Part shown: one piece after another, positions 1 through 5,779 of the stretch
Position numbering within the stretch: position 1 is the stretch's first letter
Layout of the letters: each line of letters starts with the position of its first letter
DNA from: Methanobacterium sp.
Lineage (GTDB): Archaea; Methanobacteriota; Methanobacteria; Methanobacteriales; Methanobacteriaceae
DNA: 9,056 bases
Assembly: GCA_021372715.1 (NCBI GenBank)
Contig: JAJFTX010000135.1
Span: 1 to 9,056 of the forward strand
Reading direction: 5' to 3'
Made by a program: the position numbers and the translations under genes
The notes under the pieces: generated by a model
The model's database searches: none
What the model was told of the DNA's origin: nothing
What the model saw: only the letters and a program-made list of their open reading frames with translations

Positions 1-453
1 AGCCGCTGCCAAATAAGCAGCCCGCTGGGCATCAATGGTAGCCGCTGTGTAATGTTGAGCAATGGTGACAAGTGTGAGAGAATTAAATTCTGTCAATGCT
101 AAATCAAGAACTACGAATAAAAATAATAGACCAGCAGCCACCAACATTGCGTTTTTATTAATTAGTTTTAGGGCATGATATAATGCCATTGTCGCCATCA
201 AGAGCAAGAAAGCCGCCAAAGAATAAAGTACGTATATAAACCGGGCCAGCGTTGCATGATCTGCTAAACTATTAAAAAAAGCTATTGTATCATTTGGTGG
301 AACTGCAATTGTTAAATTTAAAAGAGTGGCTGAAATATAAATCAAACCAAATATAATCGTGCAAAAGGCCCCTATTTTATAGATACCCTTCCAAGTTAAG
401 TCAATAAGATTCTTAGATAGTTCATCTTCATTTTCACTCATATCGCTCGACAT
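1..453 (-). CDS. Multi-pass membrane protein, N-terminal 151 residues (partial at left edge)
   Basis: The reading frame is open from an ATG at 453 to the window edge. The start is supported by AAGGA about six bases upstream; a second in-frame ATG lies at 441. The N-terminus is acidic and cytoplasm-like (MSSDMSENEDEL). Hydrophobic helices follow at about residues 27-48, 71-93 and 101-122, then an amphipathic Ala-rich stretch (AATIDAQRAAYLAAA). This topology and the small Ala-rich loop recall DUF4386-type membrane proteins, but that is a weak resemblance and I do not assign a function. The gene begins 41 bases after the DedA gene in the same direction, so it could be co-transcribed. Its codons (GCG, GCC, CGG) look somewhat more GC-rich than those of the DedA and uppP genes, which may hint at a different origin. 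The C-terminus is outside the window. Confidence 0.72.
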   Translation of the reverse strand, partial: MSSDMSENEDELSKNLIDLTWKGIYKIGAFCTIIFGLIYISATLLNLTIAVPPNDTIAFFNSLADHATLARFIYVLYSLAAFLLLMATMALYHALKLINKNAMLVAAGLLFLFVVLDLALTEFNSLTLVTIAQHYTAATIDAQRAAYLAAA

Positions 454-494
454 TTTAGTCCTTCTAAGTATTTAAAAATTGAAGATCAATTAAG

Positions 495-1097
495 TTATTC
501 ATTAATTTTATAGACTATATAAACTATTAATCCAATTGTTCCTATTATTACTACTATATCTAATATTTGGAAGTAATTATGAATTATAGTCCATTCTGGT
601 CCTAGTAAGTAACCTATATATCCTAATGTAAAGGTCCATGGGAGCGATCCAAAAAATGTGTAAACAATGAATTTTTTAAAATCCATCCTTGCTATCCCTG
701 CTGGTAAGGATATGAACGTTCTAATGATAGGTAGTAATCTACTTATGAATACTGCTTTATCTCCATATTTTTCAAACCACCAGTCAACCATATCTAATTT
801 CTTATGAGTTATTAGTACATATTTACCATATTTTTCCAGAAAAGGTCTTCCTCCTTTTAAACCTATAAAGTAGGCTATTAATGATCCAAATAAATTTCCA
901 AGTGCACCTACTATAGTGATTCCTATTAAGGTCATTTTTCCTTCGTAAGCGACAAATCCAGATAAAGGCATTATAATTTCACTAGGAAGTGGTATACACG
1001 CACTTTCGAGTGTCATTCCTATAAAGACGCCCCAGTAACCAAGATTTTCTATTAAATGTATTGCAAAATTACTGACATTTTCAACTATACCAACCAT
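495..1097 (-). CDS. DedA-family (VTT domain) membrane protein
   Basis: This is a 200-residue integral membrane protein of the DedA/SNARE-associated (VTT) family at normal length. Family signatures are visible: E31...IPLPSE (36-40) in the first re-entrant region, the G-rich segment ending in GGR (82-84), and the block F117-x-x-R120-x-x-P123-x-x-R126...AG (133-134)...M138 followed by a W at 154. Several DedA proteins act as lipid scramblases or as undecaprenyl-phosphate translocases (UptA/YngC type in bacteria), and others affect membrane potential; which of these applies here is inference. The ATG at 1097 has an AGAGGAC ribosome site that overlaps the uppP stop codon. The two genes are separated by only 15 bases and are almost certainly co-transcribed, which favours a role in polyprenyl-phosphate carrier recycling. 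Confidence 0.93.
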   Translation of the reverse strand: MVGIVENVSNFAIHLIENLGYWGVFIGMTLESACIPLPSEIIMPLSGFVAYEGKMTLIGITIVGALGNLFGSLIAYFIGLKGGRPFLEKYGKYVLITHKKLDMVDWWFEKYGDKAVFISRLLPIIRTFISLPAGIARMDFKKFIVYTFFGSLPWTFTLGYIGYLLGPEWTIIHNYFQILDIVVIIGTIGLIVYIVYKINE

Positions 1098-1112
1098 AAA
1101 TAAAAAGTCCTC

Positions 1113-1970
1113 TTAGATTATTCCATAAAAATAACACAATATCAGAGTAAGTGCACCTAATACCCAGCAATAAGCGGCAAAAATTAGAAGACTTCTTTCT
1201 TTTACAATAATTTTTAATAAGAAAGCAATAGCTATGTAACCAAATATAACAGACGCGAGAAATCCAGCTATAATAACGGTTGTGTTTGCTTCGAATCCTG
1301 CTCCTATGTCCTTAATTTGCACTGCTACAGCTCCTAATATGGCGGGTATGGATAATAGGAAGCTGAATCGCGCTGCTAATTTTCTTTCTAAACCAGAAAA
1401 CAAACCAGCAGATATAGTTGCACCAGAACGAGATATACCCGGTGCTATGGCTAATGCCTCAAAAATACCAATAATAAGAGCATTTTTAAAACTAATATCT
1501 TTAATTTTTTTATTACCACTTTCAACTTGTTCTGCCAAATAGAGCAAAATACCAGTAATTATTAAAAAAAAGCCCACCGCTGCAAAATTACTAAAGAGAG
1601 CATCGAATTGCTTCTCAAATAATATACCAGCAAAACCTGCAGGAATAGAACCCACAATTAAAAGCCAGGTCAATCTTTTAAATGAATCTTCTTTTAAATT
1701 TTTGATAAATTTTCCTCTGAAAATATCCAGAATACTGGATATAAACGCTTTTATAATGGCAATAATTTCCTTCCAGAAAAATCCAATAACCGCTACTAGT
1801 GTACCTACATGTAGAATGGTGTCAAATGCAACAGCCGCTTCAGGATTAGGATAATTAACACCAATTAATTGTGGAACTAAAACTAGATGAGCTGAACTAC
1901 TTATGGGTAAAAACTCAGTTAAACCCTGTACTATACCTAAAATAATTGCTTGAATTATGTCCATATCCAT
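1113..1970 (-). CDS. uppP: Undecaprenyl-diphosphatase (UppP/BacA family)
   Basis: This is a full-length (285 aa) UppP/BacA-type polyprenyl-diphosphate phosphatase, a multi-pass membrane enzyme that dephosphorylates C55-PP (or the archaeal polyprenyl equivalent) to regenerate the lipid carrier used for pseudomurein or glycan assembly. Both signature regions are intact: Q15-G-L-T-E19 with PISSSAHL (22-29), and PGISRSGAT (177-185) with the catalytic Arg at 181. Two starts are possible. The ATG at 1970 lies only three bases after AGGT, whereas the ATG at 1964 gives nine-base spacing and the family-typical N-terminus MDIIQAIILGIVQG, so 1964 may be the true start. DedA follows 15 bases downstream. 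A TATA box lies about 30 bases upstream of the start, and a decayed small membrane ORF ends 25 bases upstream. Confidence 0.96.
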   Translation of the reverse strand: MDMDIIQAIILGIVQGLTEFLPISSSAHLVLVPQLIGVNYPNPEAAVAFDTILHVGTLVAVIGFFWKEIIAIIKAFISSILDIFRGKFIKNLKEDSFKRLTWLLIVGSIPAGFAGILFEKQFDALFSNFAAVGFFLIITGILLYLAEQVESGNKKIKDISFKNALIIGIFEALAIAPGISRSGATISAGLFSGLERKLAARFSFLLSIPAILGAVAVQIKDIGAGFEANTTVIIAGFLASVIFGYIAIAFLLKIIVKERSLLIFAAYCWVLGALTLILCYFYGII

Positions 1971-1996
1971 TTAACCTATAGAATTTTTTTTTAATT

Positions 1997-2006
1997 TATT
2001 TATAAA
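1997..2006 (-). promoter_or_regulatory. TATA box for the uppP-DedA operon
   Basis: On the minus strand this reads TTTATAAATA, a textbook archaeal box A. Transcription would begin about 25 bases downstream, near 1975, leaving a leader of only about 5-11 bases before the two candidate uppP starts. The element overlaps the terminal codons of the decayed small ORF at 1996-2154. Confidence 0.5.
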
Positions 2007-2054
2007 GTCCCATATTACTAAAATAGAATATTATAACAATAATAAGGGGGATTG

Positions 2055-2084
2055 TACTCTCAAGGAAAAGTTTCCCTGAGAGTA
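2055..2084. repeat. 14-bp inverted repeat (hairpin)
   Basis: Arms TACTCTCAAGGAAA and TTTCCCTGAGAGTA are separated by two bases. On the plus strand there is one A-C mismatch; on the minus-strand transcript it becomes a G-U pair, so all 14 pairs can form. It lies inside the decayed small ORF, about 50-80 bases upstream of the uppP TATA box. It has no following T-run, so it is not a canonical intrinsic terminator. It could be an RNA structure or a protein-binding site; role unknown. Confidence 0.5.
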
Positions 2085-2265
2085 ATGCGAAAACTAGCAA
2101 TCCAATTGTATATTCTCGGATTTGAATTAAGTATTTATTTCAAAATTTAACCATAATTTTTACCTATTTTGTTCATAATTAGAACGATTAATTAAAGAAT
2201 AAAATTAAAAAAACAGGTTTCTTCTTAAAATAATTTAAAAAAATTGATAAGAAATAGTTTAAAAA

Positions 2266-2273
2266 AAATATAA
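2266..2273 (+). promoter_or_regulatory. Likely TATA box of the regulator operon
   Basis: AAATATAA in an A-rich context, 34-41 bases upstream of the winged-helix gene start at 2307. The predicted transcription start, near 2294-2298, falls just after the palindrome at 2274-2293. Confidence 0.4.
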
Positions 2274-2293
2274 TTAATTAAATATTTAATTAA
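2274..2293. promoter_or_regulatory. 20-bp perfect palindrome, candidate operator
   Basis: TTAATTAAATATTTAATTAA reads identically on both strands. It lies between the predicted TATA box and the weak ribosome site (AGGG, 2294-2297) of the winged-helix gene. This is where a dimeric repressor would block transcription initiation, so autoregulation by the downstream protein is a reasonable inference. The caveat is that very AT-rich spacers produce such palindromes by chance more often than balanced sequence does. Confidence 0.4.
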
Positions 2294-2306
2294 AGGGAAA
2301 AAAATT

Positions 2307-2603
2307 ATGAAGTATTTTGAAAAATTGCTTTGGTGGTTGATAACTGGTCAAAGAGGTGGTTTAAATCGTGCTAGAATAATCAAAAAACTTCATGATAGGC
2401 CTTATAATGCTCATCAATTATCGGTGTTGTTAAATTTAGATTACAGAACAATCAGACATCATATTAAAATTTTAGTAGAAAATAAAGTGATTTCGGGTTC
2501 TGGAGATTCATATGGTAAAATTTATTTTCTTTCTGATGAAATGGAGAATAATTATGAAATCTTTCAGGGAATATGGGATAAATATATAAAAAATGATGAA
2601 TAA
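2307..2603 (+). CDS. Archaeal winged-helix (ArsR-like) transcriptional regulator
   Basis: This 98-residue protein is a single winged helix-turn-helix domain. Visible features are the N-terminal segment LLWWLITGQRGGLNRARII (7-25), helices around LHDRPYNAHQLSVLLNL (28-44), the recognition helix DYRTIRHHIKILVEN (45-59), and a wing with GSGDSYGKIYFL (64-75). The GxRGGxNRxRII, RPxNAxQL and LDYxTxRHHxxxL pattern is familiar from archaeal winged-helix proteins encoded beside small membrane proteins. No metal- or ligand-binding cysteines are present, so it is probably not a classical metal sensor. The ATG has a weak AGGG site nine bases upstream, immediately after a palindromic candidate operator. 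The next gene starts 18 bases later in the same direction, so the two probably form an operon in which a membrane partner could influence regulator activity (inference). Confidence 0.9.
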   Translation: MKYFEKLLWWLITGQRGGLNRARIIKKLHDRPYNAHQLSVLLNLDYRTIRHHIKILVENKVISGSGDSYGKIYFLSDEMENNYEIFQGIWDKYIKNDE

Positions 2604-2621
2604 TAAAATTTAAGAGGGTTT

Positions 2622-2954
2622 ATGATGGCTCTAGAATTAATTTTTTTAAATAAAATTTTAATATACGCTGCTATTATAGCGGGAATTGTAAATGTCTGTC
2701 TATTATCTGGGCTTGTTTATTTTTATTTGAATAGTTATAAGCAATTAAAATCTAAATTTACTTTTGGCCTATTATACTTCACTTTAATCCTTTTAATTCA
2801 AAATATACTTGTTATCGTCGGTCTAATTTTGTTTACTATTTTTGGAATAGAAATAGAAGAATTTAGCGGTACAATTATTTATTCACTTATGTTTTTAGTT
2901 AATTTAGGACAGTTAATAGCGTATTCTATCTTGTTTAAAATAACCTGGGAATAA
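2622..2954 (+). CDS. Small three-helix membrane protein (DUF7521-like) paired with regulator
   Basis: The protein has 110 residues and three predicted transmembrane helices, at about 13-35, 47-75 and 84-106, with a short basic loop (YKQLKSKF, 39-46) and an acidic loop (EIEEF, 77-81). There is no signal peptide and no enzymatic motif. GAGGG precedes two adjacent ATG codons (2622 and 2625); the second has better spacing. Gene order and size match the winged-helix plus 3-TM pairs that recur in archaea, where the haloarchaeal membrane partners are called DUF7521. I recognise this by architecture rather than by a decisive motif. It probably sits in the cytoplasmic membrane and is co-expressed with the regulator 18 bases upstream. 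It could be a sensor or anti-regulator for that protein, but function is unknown. Confidence 0.85.
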   Translation: MMALELIFLNKILIYAAIIAGIVNVCLLSGLVYFYLNSYKQLKSKFTFGLLYFTLILLIQNILVIVGLILFTIFGIEIEEFSGTIIYSLMFLVNLGQLIAYSILFKITWE

Positions 2955-3030
2955 AAAAAAGAAAGAGAATTGGCCCAACTATTCCGCAAAAAGCAAAAAT
3001 TATTTGACTTTTATTAATTTGTTAATCCAT
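2939..3030 (-). pseudogene. Possible N-terminal remnant of a DUF998-like membrane protein
   Basis: On the minus strand an ATG at 3030 is followed at codon 3 by TAA and then by 22 further sense codons reading QINKSQIIFAFCGIVGPILF and more hydrophobic residues, before TAA at 2939. The AFCGIVGPILF segment resembles the first helix of DUF998-type membrane proteins. No further part of such a protein is present because the fragment runs antisense into the end of the 3-TM gene. The evidence is one short motif, so it could be chance hydrophobicity caused by the T-rich strand. Confidence 0.22.
2953..2966 (-). terminator. T-run, likely minus-strand terminator
   Basis: Minus-strand reading gives CTTTC followed by eight T residues, a typical archaeal U-tract terminator. 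It could end transcripts from the small membrane gene at 3094-3255, although it is about 130 bases beyond that stop codon. Confidence 0.35.
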
Positions 3031-3093
3031 CCTTCTCGATTATTCTTTAATTACTCCATTGATTAATGTTTATCACCATTATTTGATTATAAA

Positions 3094-3255
3094 TTAATTT
3101 ATGAATCTTAAATAGAAGGCTATAAATACTAAAACTATTCCTATATTTACGATTAATCTTGCCCAAAAATGATATCTGAAGAATAAGACATCTAAAGCAA
3201 CTATAACGGCTATTAATAATATTAAATAAAATGCAACAATTATTGATTTATTCAA
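3094..3255 (-). CDS. Small two-helix membrane protein (53 aa)
   Basis: This short gene encodes a protein beginning MNKSIIVAFYLILLI. It has one hydrophobic helix at about 4-21, a central polar and aromatic segment VLFFRYHFWARLIVN (22-36), and a second helix at about 37-48 (IGIVLVFIAF), ending YLRFIN. The internal charged and aromatic motif is more than random hydrophobicity would give, and I believe similar small proteins occur in Methanobacteriales, though I cannot confirm this here. I chose TTG at 3255: AGGGT (3266-3270) lies 10 bases upstream, and a TATA box at 3293-3301 predicts a transcript start near 3270. A GTG at 3264 would add three residues but has only a one-base gap from AGGGT. It is transcribed alone. 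Function unknown. Confidence 0.68.
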   Translation of the reverse strand: MNKSIIVAFYLILLIAVIVALDVLFFRYHFWARLIVNIGIVLVFIAFYLRFIN

Positions 3256-3292
3256 TCTGATCACTACCCTAAATTAATTAATGCCATTTTTT

Positions 3293-3301
3293 GATATAAA
3301 C
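3293..3301 (-). promoter_or_regulatory. TATA box for the 53-aa membrane protein
   Basis: The minus strand reads GTTTATATC, close to the archaeal box A consensus, with its centre about 40 bases upstream of the TTG start. This leaves room for a leader of about 15 bases carrying AGGGT. Confidence 0.45.
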
Positions 3302-3394
3302 GTTTACGGAAAAAATAATGAATGGAAAACAAATTAAAACTAATAGTTAGGATGTTAAGAAGATTACACACCAAAGACGAATATAAGAAACAGC

Positions 3395-3499
3395 ATCGGA
3401 CTGGCCATCAAGACATGGTGAGCAAATCTGGGCTGAATCTGAACCAGAAAAAGGTAAAACTTCTACTTCACCATTCCTAATAATAAATTAATTTATTGA
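3395..3499 (+). pseudogene. C-terminal remnant of a sensor histidine kinase (HATPase domain)
   Basis: Three pieces of a GHKL ATP-binding domain appear in order but in shifting frames: IGLAIK (3395-3412, G2-box-like), HGEQIWAESEPEKGKT (3414-3461) and FYFTIPNNKLIY followed by TGA (3461-3499). Intact kinases typically end GTGIGLAIVKNIVE-HGG-IW-ESEPGKGSTFYFTIP. Compared with that pattern about 17 bases are missing between IGLAI and HGE, and one T is missing before FYFT, which together restore the original frame. Upstream of 3395 only a weakly fitting stretch (DYTPKTNIRNS, from about 3362) can be read, and the dimerisation, sensor and N-box regions are absent. This is a decayed tail, not a functional protein, and no response regulator is nearby. 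Confidence 0.75.
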
Positions 3500-3534
3500 A
3501 TATGTTGAAACTTATACTTTATTGGAGAGATTTT

Positions 3535-4193
3535 ATGAAAGAATTTGGTTTTAATGAACGTAATAAGATATTTGACGAGATCGTACGATTAAGACGTTCT
3601 GTAAGGGTTTTTAAGGATGAAAACCTCCTGAAGAATATATTGGTGATATAATTGAAGCAGGGATGTTGGCACCTTACGCTGCTGCGGCAGTAGGAGCAAA
3701 TAAGGATTTCAGACGTTTTTTTGTCTTTCGAAGGGATACTAAATGTATTAAAACTTTAGCTCGTTTAATGGAAAATAAAGCAGCCGAAGGTGTTCAACAT
3801 TTTGAAGGTATAATAAAAGAAAAACCATTCATGAAACCCAAATTCCAACCATTCATAAATAGATTGAAAATGATTAATGATAAAGGTGTTCCGGGTGTTA
3901 CTACAGCTCCTTATTTCATCATAGTTGCTGAACTTCGTGGAATACCCCCATCGGAACAGGAATCACTGGCTCATGTATTGGAGAATATGTGGCTTAAAAC
4001 CATTGCATTAAATCTGGGTTTTCAGTTAATATCCCTCACTAGTCAAATGGCGGAAAATGAAGAACTAATGGAACTATTAAAACTACCAGTTGGAAAATTC
4101 GCTCTAAATGGATGCGCCATTGGATATCCAGAACAAACTCCTCAACCTACACCACGACCCAATACTCAAAAAGCAACAAAATGGATGGACTAA
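3535..4193 (+). pseudogene. Nitroreductase-family protein, frameshifted
   Basis: The gene encodes an FMN-dependent nitroreductase-fold protein of about 219 residues. It starts at ATG 3535 behind GGAGAGA. The first frame gives MKEFGFNERNKIFDEIVRLR and RSVRVFKDEN, including the family's RRSVR flavin-contact motif. A one-base loss in the C-run at about 3624-3625 then shifts the frame; restoring one C gives DENPPEEYIGDIIEAGMLAPY and joins it to a long second frame running to TAA at 4191-4193. The second part has TTAPYFIIVAELRG, a typical helix AHVLENMWLKTIALNLGFQLIS, and the C-terminal CAIGYPEQTP. Apart from the single indel the protein looks complete, so recent inactivation or a sequence error are both possible. 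Such enzymes reduce nitro compounds, quinones or flavins with NAD(P)H; the substrate is unknown. Confidence 0.85.
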
Positions 4194-4597
4194 TTATAAA
4201 GAAAAAAAATTAATTAAAAAATTTAACTATTAATAAGCTATAGGTATTGTTAGAACAGCATGTTTTGAATTACAACTGTTTTAGCTGTTAACTGCAGTCT
4301 ATCAAACAAAAATATGGTAAATGTGGTAATTAACTACTTAAAAAGGAGTGTTGTTGATATGCATCATTTTTGCTTGATTTTGATATATAAATTTCTATTA
4401 ACAAATTACTATTCGTTTTCATAAATTTTGAATAATTCAATATTCTTTATTGTTTGGAATTTTCTTATATAATCTTCTGGTTTTTTAGATTATTCTTAAG
4501 TGTTTGTAGGGTGTTATGTTTAATCTTTCATGAAAATTTATAAAATTTGATTAGTTATACTTAAGGCCAGGGGTATTGGGAATTTTTGACACTGATA
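4194..4597. other. 404-base gap between the nitroreductase and the 36-aa ORF
   Basis: The first part holds repeat copy A (4231-4345). From 4346 to 4597 the sequence is very AT-rich. I find only short unsupported frames here: a 21-codon ORF at 4359-4424 behind AAGGAG, and a minus-strand peptide at 4487-4532. There is no tRNA-like fold, no convincing promoter and no recognised gene in it. Confidence 0.5.
4231..4345 (+). repeat. Degenerate intergenic repeat, copy A
   Basis: This stretch aligns with 7057-7186 in the same orientation. The best part is 26 bases without gaps (4311-4336 against 7151-7176) with 23 identities. Other matching blocks are TAATAAGCT against TAATGAGCT, TAGGTATTGTTAG-AACAG against CAGATATTACTGAGCACAG, and TAGCTGTT-AACTG against TAGCTTTATAACTG. 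Copy A also contains an internal inverted repeat, GTTAGAACAGC (4249-4259) with GCTGTTAAC (4284-4292). Near the 3' end both copies can be read as IK-x-KY-x-KCGN followed by a stop codon. It may be a decayed gene tail or a small mobile element. Confidence 0.55.
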
Positions 4598-4708
4598 TTA
4601 TAGATTAAATAATTTTGGTATAATATAAGCTAAATAATAGATAGTGACCGCATATACTAAAAAACCTAATGTATAAGCAATTATTTTAATAATGATTTCA
4701 CGTTTCAT
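4598..4708 (-). CDS. Possible 36-aa single-helix membrane peptide
   Basis: An ATG at 4708, directly preceded by AAGGGAGA, opens a 36-codon frame. The product begins MKREIIIKIIAY, continues through one hydrophobic helix (about 6-31, including LGFLVYAVTIYYLAYIIP) and ends PKLFNL. A basic N-terminus followed by one helix is typical of small membrane peptides. The ribosome site is unusually close to the ATG, and a nine-codon frame (MSPRGIKGE) ends in TGA overlapping this ATG as ATGA. A TATA-like CATAAATAA lies near 4752-4760 on the minus strand, consistent with a leader of about 20 bases. The frame is open, hydrophobic and plausible, but short enough to be chance in AT-rich DNA. It is flanked by pseudogenes on the opposite strand. 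Confidence 0.38.
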   Translation of the reverse strand: MKREIIIKIIAYTLGFLVYAVTIYYLAYIIPKLFNL

Positions 4709-4888
4709 TCTCCCTTAATCCCCCGTGGAGACATATACTCTAGAAACCTATTATTTATGTTTATAAGGTTCTTTTTTAAAATTAATGTTGATTTGATCTT
4801 TATCTATAATAAATGAACCAATATTTTTTCTAAAAAATCCCTTGAAAAGCATTGCCTGGGATGTAATTATTTTCTTTTTTTGGAGGTG

Positions 4889-4901
4889 TTCTACAGTAGA
4901 A
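4889..4901. repeat. 13-bp palindrome, copy 1
   Basis: TTCTACAGTAGAA is a perfect palindrome around a central base. The same palindrome, read on the opposite strand, occurs at 6139-6151. Similarity continues on the right for about 20 further bases (AAATT, then ATCAA and AAATTT with small gaps). Here it directly follows GGAGGTG at 4882-4888, upstream of the broken hydrolase. It could be a regulator site or part of a duplicated segment. Confidence 0.5.
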
Positions 4902-4940
4902 AATTACCGATCAATAAAATTTGAACAGGTTCCCGAGTGA

Positions 4941-5628
4941 GACTTCATCCTCAAAATTTGTGGAAATATTTTACCGGCCTTTGCAGAAACCAGCAGGTTA
5001 TTGTGGTAGAACTGCAGGGATGTGGTCATACTGCTGATATAAATAGGCCAATCACACATGAAAAGATGACAGATGACGTAGCTGCACTTTTACACCATCT
5101 AAATATTGAAAATGCCGATATTTATGGATATAATCTGGGGGTGGAGATGTTAAAATGCAATTAGCAATGCGATATCCTGATTTGGTGCGTAAAATTGTAT
5201 TTTCAGGCGGACCTAGTTACCATCCGGATGGTTTCTATACTGAATTTTTAGAGTCTGATAAAATGATGAAGCCGGGAAAACCATGGAAAGATTATTATGA
5301 TAATATCGCGCCAAATCCTTCAGATCTTTCTGTTGTACCTCAAAAAATAAAGGAAATGACTCATGCATGGGAAGGAGTTTCTGATGTAGATTTAAAGTCC
5401 CTTAAGGCGCCTGCACTTTTAATTATTGGAGATTCTGATATTGTGCGCCTTGATCATGTGGTGGATATGTTCAAGATTCTTGGTGGCGGATTACCCGGAG
5501 ATCTTGTAGGTATTCCTAATTCTCAGCTTGCAGTATTTCCGGGTACTACACATACTTCATTGCTAAAACGTGCCGATTGCCTAATTTCTATGATTATGGA
5601 ATTTTTCGACTCACCTATGCCAAAATAG
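4941..5628 (+). pseudogene. Alpha/beta hydrolase, multiply broken
   Basis: This is a member of the alpha/beta hydrolase fold family recognisable by ELQGCGHTADINRPI, GDSDIVRLDHVVDMFKILGG and LAVFPGTTHTS. Three frames are needed. From about 4962 to 4988 the protein reads GNILPAFAE; a base missing from the A-run near 4987 leads into NQQVIVVELQG; and a base missing from the G-run at 5137-5141 leads into the C-terminal frame, which runs to TAG 5626-5628 (SPMPK). The N-terminal strand with the HGG oxyanion motif is missing or scrambled, and a TGA lies at 4938-4940. The nucleophile elbow reads GYNLG: the expected catalytic serine codon AGT is AAT, a single transition. The acid (GDSD) and histidine (TTH) remain. 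It is very unlikely to be active. Confidence 0.85.
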
Positions 5629-5779
5629 GACTTATAAAATAAAAAAAACCATAAACGTAATTAAAAATAGTACTTGTCAAAATAAATTTCACCTTTAATA
5701 ATTAAAAAAAAACTTTACTATTAATTTTTTTTAGTTAAATTTTTTAGATATTAATTTCATATTGATTATTGGTGATTTT

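Larger units (their letters stand above)
1996..2154 (-). pseudogene. Small membrane protein ORF with nonsense codon at position 5
   Basis: An ATG at 2154 preceded by AGGT at seven-base spacing opens a 52-codon frame interrupted only once, by TGA at codon 5 (2140-2142). Read through, it begins MVKF-stop-NKYLIQIREYT and continues into a strongly hydrophobic stretch (about codons 17-27, GLLVFALLSG, and 35-46, IPLIIVIIFYF), ending at TAA 1996-1998. That is the layout of a small two-helix membrane protein. The stop sits where tryptophan (TGG) would be plausible, so a single G-to-A change could explain it. No ATG follows the stop until near the C-terminus, so re-initiation would need a rare start. 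It lies directly upstream of uppP and may once have headed that operon. Family not recognised; the original coding status is inferred from the ribosome site, hydrophobicity and openness of the frame. Confidence 0.4.

Noticed and set aside
1282..1542. Plus-strand ORF of 86 codons
   Set aside because: It lies wholly inside uppP on the other strand, and UppP motifs are intact; it is an antisense shadow.
2055..2084. Hairpin read as an intrinsic terminator
   Set aside because: No T-run follows the stem on either strand, and archaeal terminators rely on T-runs rather than on hairpins.
2140..2142. Selenocysteine or reassigned TGA codon in the small ORF
   Set aside because: No SECIS-like structure was recognised, and intact genes in the window use TGG for Trp and TGA was not needed as sense in any; a nonsense mutation is simpler.
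4231..4345. Repeat copies as a CRISPR remnant
   Set aside because: There are only two diverged copies nearly 3 kb apart, with no regular spacing and no cas genes.
4359..4424. 21-codon ORF preceded by AAGGAG
   Set aside because: Too short, AT-rich and without a protein-like pattern; spacing to the ribosome site is long. Left out as a gene although it follows repeat copy A.
4411..4532. Minus-strand peptide HERLNITPYKHLRII, reminiscent of transposase C-termini (TPYEYL type), with IELFKIYENE further on
   Set aside because: One short motif in AT-rich DNA, several stops, and no terminal inverted repeats or other transposase parts nearby.
4751..4852. Minus-strand 33-codon ORF beginning MLFKGFFRKNIGSF
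   Set aside because: Protein-like composition, but the ribosome site is two bases from the ATG, there is no recognisable family, and length is near chance; could be a remnant.
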